Shown here: positions 21,281-32,433 of the stretch, piece by piece
Layout of the letters: each line of letters opens with the position of its first letter
Position numbering within the stretch: position 1 is the first letter of the stretch
NCBI RefSeq assembly: GCF_000518305.1
Contig: NZ_JADI01000012.1
Span: 1-48,793, forward strand
Length of the DNA stretch: 48,793 bases
Origin: Mycoplasma imitans ATCC 51306
GTDB lineage: Bacteria; Bacillota_I; Bacilli_A; Mycoplasmatales; Mycoplasmoidaceae
Direction of reading: 5' to 3'
Notes under the pieces: model-generated
Databases searched by the model: none
The model's input: only the letters and a program-made list of their open reading frames with translations
Told to the model about the DNA's origin: nothing
Made by a program: the position numbers and the translations under genes

Positions 21281-21883
21281 TTATTTATTCTCATCAGAAA
21301 TTGTTATAGTTTGTTTTTCAGGTTTTTTTAGTTGTTTAATCTGTTCACTGCGTTTGTTTTTATTCTTTTTTTCTTCAAGAAGATCATTTAGATAAACATA
21401 ATCATTTCTAAAATCAAATCTGATCATAATTCTGTTGGTAATGAATACCAACAGAAAAAAACTAATACAAAAAACAGCGATTACAAGCACGATCCGACCA
21501 AAGATGATTAATCCCTGGTTAGCAAACTTAAAAAGCCCTGAAAGAATGATCGTAATCATTGCTATACTAAAACTATAAGTTAATGGAATTAGATCATAAC
21601 CGGTTTGCTTAAGAACGTATTTAATCAATAAGATTATTATCAAATAAAAACCTAAAGGAGGAATGATAAATGCTAAGATCAGTAAATTAAAGTTCTGTTG
21701 GTTAATCATCTGATCGCTGGTAACAATCACCCCTTCACCAAGTAATCAGTTAAGTTTTAAAAGATTAAACTCACCCAATAAAACTCAGATCAACACATAA
21801 TAAACCACCACAAAAATCAAGATGAAAAGCGTTGTGATCCATGGCTTGGTTTTTTTGTATTGCGAGCTTTTGAAATAATCCAT
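21281..21883 (-). CDS. Hypothetical four-helix membrane protein upstream of obg
   Basis: 200 residues from the ATG at 21881-21883, with two TGA Trp codons in the first 50. Hydrophobic segments at about 17-39, 68-92, 102-120 and 124-146; then a basic cytoplasmic tail (EEKKNKNKRSEQIKQLKK). Co-directional with obg and separated by 18 bases. Not recognised. Confidence 0.72.
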
Positions 21884-21934
21884 AAATTACGTTCTAATTA
21901 TATAAAAATAAGCTATTAAACTATCTAGATTGAA

Positions 21935-21968
21935 TTAAAAAAATCAATCAGCAAATTGCTGATTGATT
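21935..21968 (-). terminator. Rho-independent terminator after the small anchored-protein gene
   Basis: Perfect 13-bp stem AATCAATCAGCAA (21942-21954) and TTGCTGATTGATT (21956-21968). On the minus strand it runs into TTTTTTAATT. It ends the pepA unit before the obg unit begins. Confidence 0.92.
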
Positions 21969-21983
21969 AAGTTTATTATAGCT

Positions 21984-22259
21984 TTATTTAAAGAGCGTCT
22001 CGCGTGCAGCCATTACAGCAAACACAGCACCAACAATTGCGCCCACACATAACAAGATTAAAAAAACAACGATCATAATCTTTGTTCATTGTGGTAACTT
22101 ATCAAGTTTAGAACTACTTTGGTATTCATAAACCTCATTGCGGTTATCTGCTTTAGGATCGATTTGTAGTTGTTCTTGTTCTTGAATTAATTTGGTGTGG
22201 CTTTGTTTAACCTCATCAAGATCAGGTTGATTGGTATGCTCGATATACTCTTTTGCCAT
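21984..22259 (-). CDS. Small C-terminally anchored membrane protein
   Basis: 91 residues, one TGA Trp. A hydrophilic, Gln/Glu-rich N-terminal part (LIQEQEQLQI) is followed by one hydrophobic helix at about 62-84 (MIVVFLILLCVGAIVGAVF), and then a short tail. Too short for typical ORF cutoffs because of the TGA. It starts 21 bases after pepA and ends 16 bases before a strong terminator. Function unknown. Confidence 0.75.
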
Positions 22260-22280
22260 TGCTTATCTAAATAAATCTAA

Positions 22281-23618
22281 TTACTTTTGGTTTTTTGCTT
22301 GTAAGTATAATGCACGTAGCATTGGTGATAAACCAAGACCAGCTTGGTTAGAACCAGTTCCAGCAATATCACAGTGAACTAGATCAACACCTTCAGCAAA
22401 TTCGTTTAAGAACATTGCAGCTCTTGATGAACCAGCATGAGGCCCATTAGTTGAGTTAACAATATCAGCTAATGGAGTTTTTAGCATCTCTAAGTAGTCA
22501 TTGTGCATTGGTAATCTTCAAACCGCTTCACCAGCTGTAAATGCGTTTTCTTCAAATTCTTTTCAGAACTTATCAGATGTTGAGAACACTCCAGTGTAAG
22601 TTTTACCTAGAATGTAACTCATTAATCCAGTTAATGTTGCAACGTCATAAATTCTTGTTGCTTTAATATCTAATGCAGCATATGAAATTGCATCAGCTAA
22701 CACTAATCTACCTTCAGCATCAGTGTTATCAATTTCGACAGTTTTCTTGTTGTAAGCTACTACGATATCATCTGGACGTTGCGCTTTTGGACCGATTGAG
22801 TTTTCAGTTAATGGAGCTAATGCTACAACATTAGTTTTAACTTTGTTTTTAGCTAGCGCTAAAACAGTTGACATCACGATCGCTGCACCTGACATATCAT
22901 ATTTCATATGTCTCATGTGAGGACCAGTTTTAAGGTTCATACCACCTGAGTCATAAGTAATACCCTTACCAACGTAAGCAAATTTTTCTTTAGATGATTT
23001 GTTGTTTAAGTATTCAACAACTAAGAAACGACATTCTTTATCAGAACCTTTGTTAACTCCGTATAGAAGGTTAAGACCCATCTTTTTAACTTGTTCGTTG
23101 TTGTATACTGAAACTTTTACAGATTTAAGGTCTTTGAATTCAGCTTTGAAAATATCAACAAAACTTTCTGGGTATAAAACATCAGAAGGAGTGTCTTGCA
23201 GTCTTCTTGATAAAGTCATAGCTTCAGCTACGTTTTTAGCAGCTTCATAAATTGGTTTGAACTCTTTTGAAACTTTAACTACAAAGCTTGGCTTAGTATC
23301 TGGTTTAGTTTTTCTTGTAAACGGAATTACGCTTGCATATTCAATCGCACAAGCAACTAATAATGCAACATTTTCTTTATCAGCACTAGTAGATGTTAAG
23401 AAGCTATCAAAATCAACTTCAACTTTGTCTTTTTGAGCGCTGAACATTTCAACTAGCTTCTTGTATAAATTTACTCCATCGTAGTGAGAAGTAAATTCAA
23501 ATAGCACGATGCCATCTTCAGTTTTAAAAGTGTAATCTTTTAATTTATTATTTACTTTTGCTTGGATTAATAACAACTTCTTTGAAGAAGATTGGGTTTT
23601 TTTTGAACTTTTTTGCAT
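22281..23618 (-). CDS. pepA: Leucyl aminopeptidase (M17 family)
   Basis: 445 residues from the ATG at 23616-23618; a TTG six codons upstream is a weaker alternative. Zinc/manganese exopeptidase releasing N-terminal residues in the cytoplasm, and in mycoplasmas sometimes also surface-exposed. The catalytic domain shows GKGITYDSGGMNLK (Lys and Asp ligands), MKYDMSGAA, and the family signature NTDAEGRLVLADA. One TGA Trp lies after TSDKF. First gene of a two-gene unit. Confidence 0.95.
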
Positions 23619-23768
23619 TTCTCGTCTTTCTATCAAATTAAATTAATCAACGTGTGATTATTTAATTTAAATTAAAATATAACTATATTTTATTAAGAAT
23701 TTTAACATTTAAAAAACGTAAGTTGACATTAATGATAATTAATTTCAATAAAAACAACGATTAACAAG

Positions 23769-24884
23769 ATGTCAAAAAAACTGATTAGCAAAAAGTTCGA
23801 ACAAGTTCCTTTAGCTTTGAGCGGACTTTCATTAGGAACGATTGGTCTTGGCTTTAGCTGAGAAGCATTACTTACCCACTTCAAATTAATAAGTAATAAC
23901 AATGAAAGTTATAAAACACCAACCTTAGTAGTTCTATTTATGTTGGCGCTATTATCACTTTTATTTGGAGTTATAACCGCAATCAAATATGTGGTTAATA
24001 AAAAACAATTTGTTGGGTTTTTACGAACCCCTAACCAGACTGGGTTAGTCTTTCCATTTTTTATGGCATTAGGCTTATTCGGTAATTTCTTAGGGTATCT
24101 GAATGTCAATTATTTTAATGCCAACTTCGCTTTTAGTGTCATTATCAATATTATTGTTGTGTTTGCAACGCTGTGTCATGTTTTGTGTTTAATTTATTTC
24201 ATTAACGTGGTGTTAGCAAAACATGATCTAGAAAAAGATGAGGTATACACCTCATGAAATATACCTTTAGTTGGTTTGGGAATCTATTGTAGCTTTTATC
24301 CCAATCTAGGGGTTAAAAACGACTATTACTTAGCTTATTATCAAGTGCTTTGATTAATCTGCGCATTCTTGTTTATTGGAACGTTCTTCTTATTTGGATA
24401 CAAGCTATTCTTTAAGGGTTATGCTAATAAAGAAGATATTAGCACAATGGCGATTATGGCTTCTCCAGCCAACTTATTATTAGTGGGATTTTTAAAGATC
24501 TTTGATCCGATAATCAAACAACAAGCATTATTAATTAACTTTTCGGTTACGGCATTTAATGTCATGATCTATCTGTTCTTATTCTTTTCAATGATTGGAT
24601 TATTTATTTATTTTTTAGCCGCAATCAAAATGTTGGTAATGCGTAACTTCGGTTTTGGTTGAACCGCTTTTACATTCACTGGCACAATTAATGCAAGAGC
24701 ATTCTTAGATACAATTAATCAAGTTGGTGTACCTAATAGTCTTTATTACATTTTATTAACGATTGCGATATCTTTAATTACTCTTGTAAGTTTACTTATT
24801 CTATTCTTAACGATTAAAACGTTTATTAAATTCAAATCGTGATTTGAATACGAAACCAAAGTTCATACCAGTGGTATGGTTTAG
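23769..24884 (+). CDS. TDT/SLAC1-family transporter (TehA-like)
   Basis: 371 residues, about ten hydrophobic segments, several TGA Trp codons. The start PLALSGLSLGTIGLGFSW matches the TDT-family opening (sGLaLGlagLG). A conserved proline-containing helix MASPANLLLVGFL follows near residue 235. The family moves dicarboxylates or monovalent anions across the membrane. Fold placement is moderately sure; substrate unknown. Single-gene unit, divergent from pepA, ended by a strong terminator. Confidence 0.75.
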
Positions 24885-24918
24885 AAACAAAGATAAGATA
24901 AATAAGATTTATATGTGA

Positions 24919-24960
24919 AAATTAGAAAAAATTATCTGTTAATTTTTTCTAATTTTTTTG
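24919..24960 (+). terminator. Rho-independent terminator after the TDT transporter
   Basis: Perfect 16-bp stem AAATTAGAAAAAATTA (24919-24934) and TAATTTTTTCTAATTT (24940-24955), followed by TTTTG. Lies 35 bases past the stop. Confidence 0.92.
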
Positions 24961-25089
24961 TCTTTTTTACATATCTTTAAGTGGATGGTTGTTAAGCTTT
25001 GTTTTATATTTTGTCTAGGTTTTATCCTATGGGGTTAGCGATCATCCTTGTTTTACTATTTGACTAATATAAATGTTTAAGTTTTATTT

Positions 25090-26893
25090 TTAAGAAGCTA
25101 AAGTGAAAGTTAGATTTCCCAAGTTAGGTGCAAGTTGATTGTCAATTGCTGAAACAATAATCTTGTTTAATCCTCTAGTTAGTTTTAAGGTTCGGTTAGA
25201 TCCCATTACTGTGGTTGCTGATTCAGCAGTATCAAAAGTTTTTAACGTATTAGTTCAATCATTTTGTTTTGATATTAGATTGGTAATTCTTACAGCACCT
25301 GAAGTTTGTAATAACGTATTACCAGTGTTTGTTCTAAATTCTAGACTACGAGCTTCGCCAGAGTTATAGATTCCTGAAATGTGATATGAACCCGCTCTCA
25401 AGGCATTTACATAGAAAATGTAATTTCTAGTTGTTGGACTTGTTGCGCGGATATTTCCTTCTTGTGAATCAGTAGCAGTATCACTACCACCTAAATTACC
25501 AATTAGATATTGCGGTTGTTTCTGCACTACACCATCCAATGTTAAGTTGTTATTGCTTGAATAAAATTGTCTAAAAACGATCGATGAACTGTTAGCAAGA
25601 CCATAACCTTTTAGAAGATTAACTTTGATAACACTAGGATTATCAGGAGATATGGTATTACCAAAGATATCGTTGTAGATCTTATCCCAAACCGTTGGAT
25701 CAGTATGAGGAGCAGATGAAACATACATATTACCAATCAGCGGAATCGGTTCATTGTTTACAGTTCTAATTGATATCGTGTTAGTTCCAAATCTTAATTT
25801 AGTTAATGGTAATCTAGCAACGGTAATTCGATCAACGACTGTAGTAGGAATTCTTATTCGAGCACTTGCACTTTGATCAGCTCCATCACCACCATTTAAG
25901 CGGTAATCAAAAAATACTCTGTTATGAAATTGATCAATTGATTTATATGGGAAGTATAAATAACCTACAGGTGGTCCAAAGTAATCAAAGCTAAATTCAT
26001 ATCTTGAATCTGTTCGTTCTGATGGTGCTAAACTATAAATTCAGCCAATCCTACTTATTGCACTTGAATTATTAACGATTGCGTTAGGTTCTATATTCGT
26101 ATTAGTGTTTGGATTAATTCAAATTTTTCTAGATGCAAATCTAAATGATCCGCTACTATTATCAACACTATAACCAACAGCACTATATTGTTGTGGTGAT
26201 GGTTGATCTTTAGCAAATGTCACAACAAAATTTTGTGACAGTACATCAAAACGCTTGAATCCTAAAAAGTCATCAGCTTTTTGTTTTTCATTTGCTAATT
26301 TAGAGATGCTATTAGTAATGCTTTGAATATTATTAATTACAGCACTTTCAAACTCATTAACAGATTGTAAAGTATTAGCAATAATTACTTTACCTTGGTC
26401 ATATATCGGTGCGATATTAGCTTTAATTGCGCTGTAGCAATCATCATTTAATGATGAGATAATTAAACTAGCACTTTGCATTTCAGCTTTTAATCTATTA
26501 TATGCTGCTACTAATACTGAGTGATTGTTATCAAATTCGGTTTTATCAGCACTGGCTTTATTAATCGCTTCACGCAGTGTATTTATCGCTTCTTCAATCT
26601 GCATTGAAGTCGAATCAGGATTATCCATTACTGCTTTAGCAGCTTCATACGCATCATTTAAAGTGTTGCGGATTATTCGGTAATCTTCATACAATTGAAC
26701 AGTTGTAGATTGGCTAGAAATTAAAATATTGAGCTGATTTTTAAGTTGTTCATCATTCTTTGTGTTGAGAACACTAGTTGTTGGCGGCTTTTCAATTATT
26801 TTTTTGAAGCGCTTCGCAACTAGATAAGCTCAAACCAAGGATAGATCCGATCTCTAATAGGCTAATCACCTTTAATAAATTCCTTTTCATCAT
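25090..26893 (-). pseudogene. VlhA-family haemagglutinin lipoprotein with poly-A frameshift
   Basis: A signal peptide starting MMKRNLLKVISLLEIGSILG with lipobox LSLSSC opens the frame. Five codons after the Cys a run of seven A (T7 at 26799-26805 on +) throws it out of frame, leading to a stop at AACAACTAG. With six A the frame is continuous for 600 residues and shows the usual VlhA layout: helical region (MYEDYRIIRNTLNDAY), lectin-like middle (FSFDYFGPPVGYLYFP), and C-terminal LTRGLNKIIVSA and APNLGNLTFTLAS. Either an off-phase variant or a pseudogene. No GAA array lies upstream. Confidence 0.85.
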
Positions 26894-27227
26894 TTATCTT
26901 TAATCAGCATATATGGTTAAATTCAACCGTAATCTAAATCAATATTCGTGTTGATATCGATTACTACGTTTAATTACTTTAAAAGTTAACATCAATGAGA
27001 TATTAATAATTTATTTGGTGAAATTTTTATCTCACAATCTTAATTAAAATTATTTTTTATTTATAAATTTTTAAAATTTTTTATCAGTTGTCTGTAATGA
27101 GGAATAAATAAAAGATCAGAATTTTCTGATTAAAAATTCTGATCTGATTTGGGAATAATGATTAATTTTAATAACTTGTTTTTTTTGCTAAGTTAGTTAT
27201 TTTAATTATGGAGTTATTAAAGAATCA
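26894..27227. other. Spacer between the two vlhA copies
   Basis: Holds the terminator of the 27.2-29.1 kb vlhA gene (27113-27145) and the upstream region of the frameshifted copy. No GAA/CTT array. A palindrome GGTTAAATTCAACC lies near 26924-26937, close to the start of the frameshifted copy. No gene seen. Confidence 0.6.
27103..27145 (-). terminator. Rho-independent terminator after vlhA
   Basis: 13-bp stem AGATCAGAATTTT (27113-27125) and AAAATTCTGATCT (27133-27145), followed on the minus strand by TTTATTTATTCC. Lies 82 bases past the vlhA stop. Confidence 0.85.
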
Positions 27228-29063
27228 TTAAGCCTTAAATGTGAATGTTAAGTTACCTACGTTAGGAGCGTTTCCGCTATCAGCTGTTCCACCAGTAACA
27301 ACAATTCTGTTTAGACCTTTTTGAAGGGTTAGTGCATTAGTTGTACTACTCATTGATTTCGTATCAAATTTCTTAACTTTGATGCTTGAGTTTGTTGCAC
27401 TAGCAGTAATGTTAGAAATTGTAACTGTTGTAGATGCCTGTGCACCTGTAGGGAATGGTAATGTTCTAAATACTAAATCACGAGTAGCCAATGAGTAAGT
27501 GTATCCGCTAATAGTGTAAGAACCATCTTTTGGAGCATTTACATAGAAGGTGTAGCTTCTCTTGTCTCCATTAGTTGGTTTAACAATTGCCGAACTATTA
27601 ACTGTTCCACCTAATCAACCAATGATGTTGTATTTACTTGTTCCTGTAGCACCATCAATACCTGCAGTCAATTGTCTAATCATTGTTTCGCTGTTATTAG
27701 CTAATCCATAACCTGATAGGAAATCAACTGAAACAGAATTCATATCTTCTGAATAACTATTACCAAAGATTGCGTTATAAACAGCATCATCATTGTTATT
27801 AGATGAACTAATGAAGAAGTTACCTACCATTGGAGCAGTAGCTTCGCTTACAGCACTAAATGAAATTTTGTTTTGACCAAATTTTAAATCATCTAATGGA
27901 ACTTTGGCTACTTGGATACTATCAACTGTTGGAGCGTTAATTTTAACTGTACGTTCAATTGCAGCGTTTCTATCATTTAATTGATATGCAAATGAAACTC
28001 TACCAGTTGTTGTGTTTGCAAGTTTGAATGGGAAGTACAATCAAGCATTTGATGGTCCATAGTAATTAAATGTGAATGTATATGCATCAGTGGTTGCACT
28101 ATCAAAATTATAAATCCAAGCAACGTCAGTTAAATCACCAGCAGCTGCAGCAGTTGTATTTCCGTCACCACTTCTAACTACTCTCTTACCGTATTTGTAT
28201 GATGCATTATATGGTACTGAGAAAGCTGAGAAACCAAAGTTTGAAGGTTGAGTAGTTGCAGTTCCGCCAGAAAAATTAGTTTTTACTAATGCAAACTTTT
28301 GGAAGTTAGCAAAACTATCAGCAGTTTGTTTTCATTCAGCAAGTTTTGATGTTACTTCTGTAATTTGGCTACTAATAGAAGTTACGTTAGCTAAATTAAT
28401 AGGTAAGCCATTATCAGCTTGTAAACCTAGTTTAACAAATGCTGTAGCTTGTTGGGATAAATCATTAACGTGAGACTTAATTGCGCTGTATTGAGTTTGA
28501 GTTAATGAAGTATTAATACCTTGAAGTAATTGTAACGATTGTTTAATTTGATTAAATGCAGCTAATAAATTAGCGTTAGTTTGGTTAAAGCTACTCTTCT
28601 GTGCTTGCGCTTGACTGATCGCATTTTGTAAAGCTACTGTAGCATCTGTTAATTCTTTTACCGTCGCACTTGGTTTAGAATAAACTGCATTAGCATCATC
28701 ATAAGCTTTTTGTAAAGTTGATTGGATCGTTTTGTAATCATCATACATACCTAAAGTGGTTGCTTGTTGATTACCTAATAATCCTGATAACTGACTTTTA
28801 GCTTGGCTTACTGATGTAGCAGAACCTGGTTGAAGTAGAATTACTGGTTGAGTAGGAGTTGTCGTTTCATTTGGTTGAGAAGGGTTAACAACAGCGCCAT
28901 TACCACTACCATTCTCATTGTTGTTTGGTTCAGATGGTTTAGTATCAAACGTTCCAGATTGGTTAACTGAACGAACAAGTGCACTACAACTAGCAGGAGC
29001 TAGTCCAGCAAACGACCCTAACCCAACAAGGCTTACTATTTTAAATAAACTTTTCTTTTTCAT
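27228..29063 (-). CDS. vlhA: VlhA-family haemagglutinin lipoprotein, intact
   Basis: 611 residues, continuous through three TGA Trp codons. Lipoprotein signal (MKKKSLFKIVSLVGLGSF) with lipobox LAPASC (Cys26), then an Asn/Pro/Thr-rich linker, an alpha-helical region (MYDDYKTIQSTLQKAYDDA), and a beta-rich adhesin domain with FNYYGPSNAWLYFPF, SGYGLANNS, and a C-terminal APNVGNLTFTFKA. VlhA proteins are surface haemagglutinins that vary to evade host antibodies. No GAA array precedes it, so if expressed it is not switched in the classical way. A -10-like TATAAAAT lies at about 29085-29092. Confidence 0.92.
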
Positions 29064-29299
29064 TCTTAATTATCTAATCAATAGATTTTATAGAAATGCA
29101 TTAAATCTTTTATTTCTAACAAATAAAATTCAGAAATGTACTAAGTTTTTTCTTTTGTTGATCGAATTATAAGCTATATTCATATATCAAAATAGATATA
29201 TCTAAACCTATGCTTCTCGCTACTATTATAATTATTTAAATAATTATTTTCTTTTTTTAGCTAAATAAATTTATTTAAAAAATCTATTAGATTAGCTAA

Positions 29300-29932
29300 T
29301 TAAAAACTATCGCGAGGTTTTTTATCATCTAATAATTTGATGATTTCGTCAAATAACCTTTCTGGGTTATTTGATAATCGTTTGATCCTGCCTTTTTGCG
29401 CAACAGATATCTTTCCATTAGTTTCACTAACAATGAAAACGATTGCATCGGTCTTCTCACTCAATCCAACCCCAGCACGGTGACGAGCTCCATATGATAC
29501 GTCTAGTAACTGACGAGTCATCGGAAAATAACTTGAGATCGATACCATCTTCATATCACGAATAATAATCCCACCATCATGTAGCGGAGAATTTTTGTTA
29601 TAAAACACCGAGATGATAAACTCGGGCGAAAAATCTCCCATAATCTTATAACCAACATTAATGTAATAATCTAAGTTATCTTCACGCTCAATCGCGATGA
29701 TTCCACCGATCTTATCAGCTGATAATTTAAGTAGGGAACTACTTAAATTATCATAAAAATCGTTAATCGATCTCTGATCATATTTTTTCTTAAAAATCTT
29801 TTTAAAGAAATTAAAAAACGATTCTTTTTCAGCTTTTTTTGAAAATACAAAGATAATAAATTGAATGATACTTACAACCATTATCACTAAAAAAGCTATT
29901 AAGATTAAGATCAGTAATGTTGAGTTTGGCAT
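29300..29932 (-). CDS. cdaM: Diadenylate cyclase (CdaM-type, DAC domain)
   Basis: 210 residues. One N-terminal membrane helix (about 5-31), a basic linker (FFKKIFKKKYDQR), then a DAC (DisA_N) domain making c-di-AMP from two ATP. Family motifs: LHDGGIII, where the usual DGA reads DGG, and GARHRAGVGLSEKTDA, the RHR motif. A single helix rather than three matches CdaM of M. pneumoniae rather than CdaA. Follows rnr by 19 bases and ends the trxB-whiA-secG-rnr unit. Confidence 0.92.
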   Translation of the reverse strand: MPNSTLLILILIAFLVIMVVSIIQFIIFVFSKKAEKESFFNFFKKIFKKKYDQRSINDFYDNLSSSLLKLSADKIGGIIAIEREDNLDYYINVGYKIMGDFSPEFIISVFYNKNSPLHDGGIIIRDMKMVSISSYFPMTRQLLDVSYGARHRAGVGLSEKTDAIVFIVSETNGKISVAQKGRIKRLSNNPERLFDEIIKLLDDKKPRDSF

Positions 29933-29951
29933 TAATTATTGTTCTATCAGA

Positions 29952-32126
29952 TTATGATCGCGGTTTGTTATCTTCATGGATGGCAAAATCAATACGCTTT
30001 AAGCGTTTGTCAGCTGATAATAATTTAACATCAACTGTTTGTCCAATTCGGTATTTTTTATTACTGTTACGTCCGATTAATGTATCAGTATTTGGGTCAT
30101 AACGGTAATAATCCCCGTTAATGTTGTTTAGTCTTACTAAACCTTCAATACCATTATCTAGTTCAACAAACATTCCAAAGTTAGTAATCGCATTGATCGT
30201 TACGTTGTTATATCATTGCCCTAGGAAATTATTCATATACTTCACGTATAAGAATGAATTCACATCACGTTCACAATCAACTGCAACTAATTCTTGTTTG
30301 TTAATTAATTCACATCATTCAACTAAATGAGTTCTTAATTCATTTCTTTGCATATCAGTGTATGCTTGTTTATCAAAAACAAACATTCAAAGAATGCGGT
30401 GAACGATATTATCAGCATATCTTCTGATTGGTGAAGTAAAGTGGGTATAATGTTTTGACGCTAATGAAAAGTGGCGAGTATTTTCAACTGAATAGTACGC
30501 CTTATTCATTGAGCGTAATAATAACTTGTTAATTAATTTAATCTGTTTATGTTCAGAGTTGTGACTTAATCACTTTTGAATATCGGTTGATTTAATAGCA
30601 TTTAAATCACCAAAGATTTCAAACTCAAGCGCTCTTGCTCAGTTAGCAAAACTATTAAGTTTGTGCACTGCTGGTTTAGGGTGTACACGGTAGATAAAAT
30701 CAAGGTTGTATTTGCTCGCAAATAAACACACGGCTTCATTAGCAGCCACCATGAAGTCTTCAATCATCTCTTGCGCTTCACCATGAGGTTTTTTTACGAT
30801 ATTAATTGGTTCAAAGTGCTTATCAAGTTCGATTGCGGTTTCATCTATATCAAATTGTAGGTAACCTCTTTTGACCTTCATGCGTCTTAAGATCTTAGCT
30901 AAGACTCTAGCTTCATCTAACATCTGACGAATTTTTGGATCAACATCTGTTAAATCACTTTTAGCTGTGAAATATTCATTAACTTGTTCATAGCTAAAAC
31001 GCTTGTGTGAGTTAATGATTGCTGGGTAATATTCATATTGCATAATCTTACCAGTACCATCAATCATTAAATCACCAACTAATACGAACTTATCAACACC
31101 TTCATTAAGCGAACATAAGTCGTTTGATAGCTCTTCAGGTAACATCGGAATTACCTTATTCGCTAAATAAACTGAAGTTGCTTTAGATCTAGCACTACGA
31201 TCCATAGGTCCATCAAACTTAACGTAGTGACAAACATCAGCGATCGCAACCTTTAGGTTGTAATTATCATGATCGATCTTTTTTACGTAGATCGCATCAT
31301 CAAGATCAAGCGCTGTTGTTGGATCTATCGTAATAAAAGTTAGATCTCTAAGATCTTTACGAATTGCTTTTTGATGATCATCCAGTTCGTACTTCAAGCT
31401 TTTAGCTTCTTCAATTACATCCTTACTAAATGATGGTTCAATCAAGTGATTGTATGCGATCGCATCAATATCAATTCCTAGATCTTCTTTAGATCCGATC
31501 TTTTTAACTAAAGATGCTTTAATTACACCCTGGTTAATCTCAACGATCTCAAACATGATGCGATCGTGTTCTTTTAGTTCTAAGTAATGCTTGTCTAAAA
31601 CAACCTTATAAATTAATTTAGGATCATCAGGTAATACTAAATATTCATCACCAGTATCTTCATAAGTACCCACATATCTAGTTCTAGATCGTTGTAAAAC
31701 TTTCAGAATGCAAGCATCAGTTAGATCATGCTTGTATCAGTCATTTTGCACACTTAATGGGGCGAACTCAACTAAATCATTGTTTAAGGCGTTATTTAAA
31801 TTAGTGTTGTGTACGTAGTATTTTGATAACTCTTCATCTTCTAATTTAATGAACCCGTTACCATTAGTACCAATCGCTAATCTTCCAACCATGATTTTAT
31901 TTAAATCAGGTGCTGAATTCTGATAACCTAAAACAACTTTGTTGTTGGCTAATTTTTTCAAAGCGCCATTAGCTAACATTAAATCGATCTCGCGATAGAT
32001 TGCTGTTTTAGTGTACTTATTATCAAGTTTTTTAACAATGATCCCAGGTGGAATTGGTTTTTTGTCTTCTAATCTTACAATTTGTAAGATATCATTAATG
32101 ATCTTTTGTTTAGTTTGGTTGTTCAT
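29952..32126 (-). CDS. rnr: Ribonuclease R (RNB-domain exoribonuclease)
   Basis: 724 residues, read through several TGA Trp codons. 3'-5' exoribonuclease for structured RNA, the main exonuclease in mycoplasmas. Order: winged-helix-like N-terminus ([21 protein letters not shown]), cold-shock domains, RNB catalytic domain with [12 protein letters not shown] (the Asp cluster binding Mg) and [10 protein letters not shown], and a C-terminal S1 domain ([20 protein letters not shown]). Downstream of secG by 29 bases, a conserved pairing in Firmicutes. Confidence 0.96.
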
Positions 32127-32155
32127 ATCAGCATATTCCTTAAAACAATCAAAAG

Positions 32156-32389
32156 CTATTTAATTACGAAATGATAAATTAATCCTAGGATTAAGAATAA
32201 CAACATTAAGATAAACATTACGATCTGCAAGATCTTAATAATTCCACGGTCTTTGGTCTTTTTAAAGATCTCTAGATCTTGTCCAGATAATGATGCTAAC
32301 CCTCCAGTTGTTCCAGAGTTAGATAGTCCTAGTCCGACTAATAGCGAAACGATTGCTAGTACAAAAAATGTTATTTCAATTGGATTCAT
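32156..32389 (-). CDS. secG: Preprotein translocase subunit SecG
   Basis: 77 residues with two hydrophobic helices (about 5-24 and 52-75) separated by a Gly/Ser-rich loop (GLSNSGTTGGLASLSGQD), as in SecG. Accessory subunit of the SecYEG channel. The position just before rnr supports it. Confidence 0.9.
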   Translation of the reverse strand: MNPIEITFFVLAIVSLLVGLGLSNSGTTGGLASLSGQDLEIFKKTKDRGIIKILQIVMFILMLLFLILGLIYHFVIK

Positions 32390-32433
32390 ATCGTAATTAA
32401 TATTTCTTTATTAGGATAAGTAATTATAATAAT

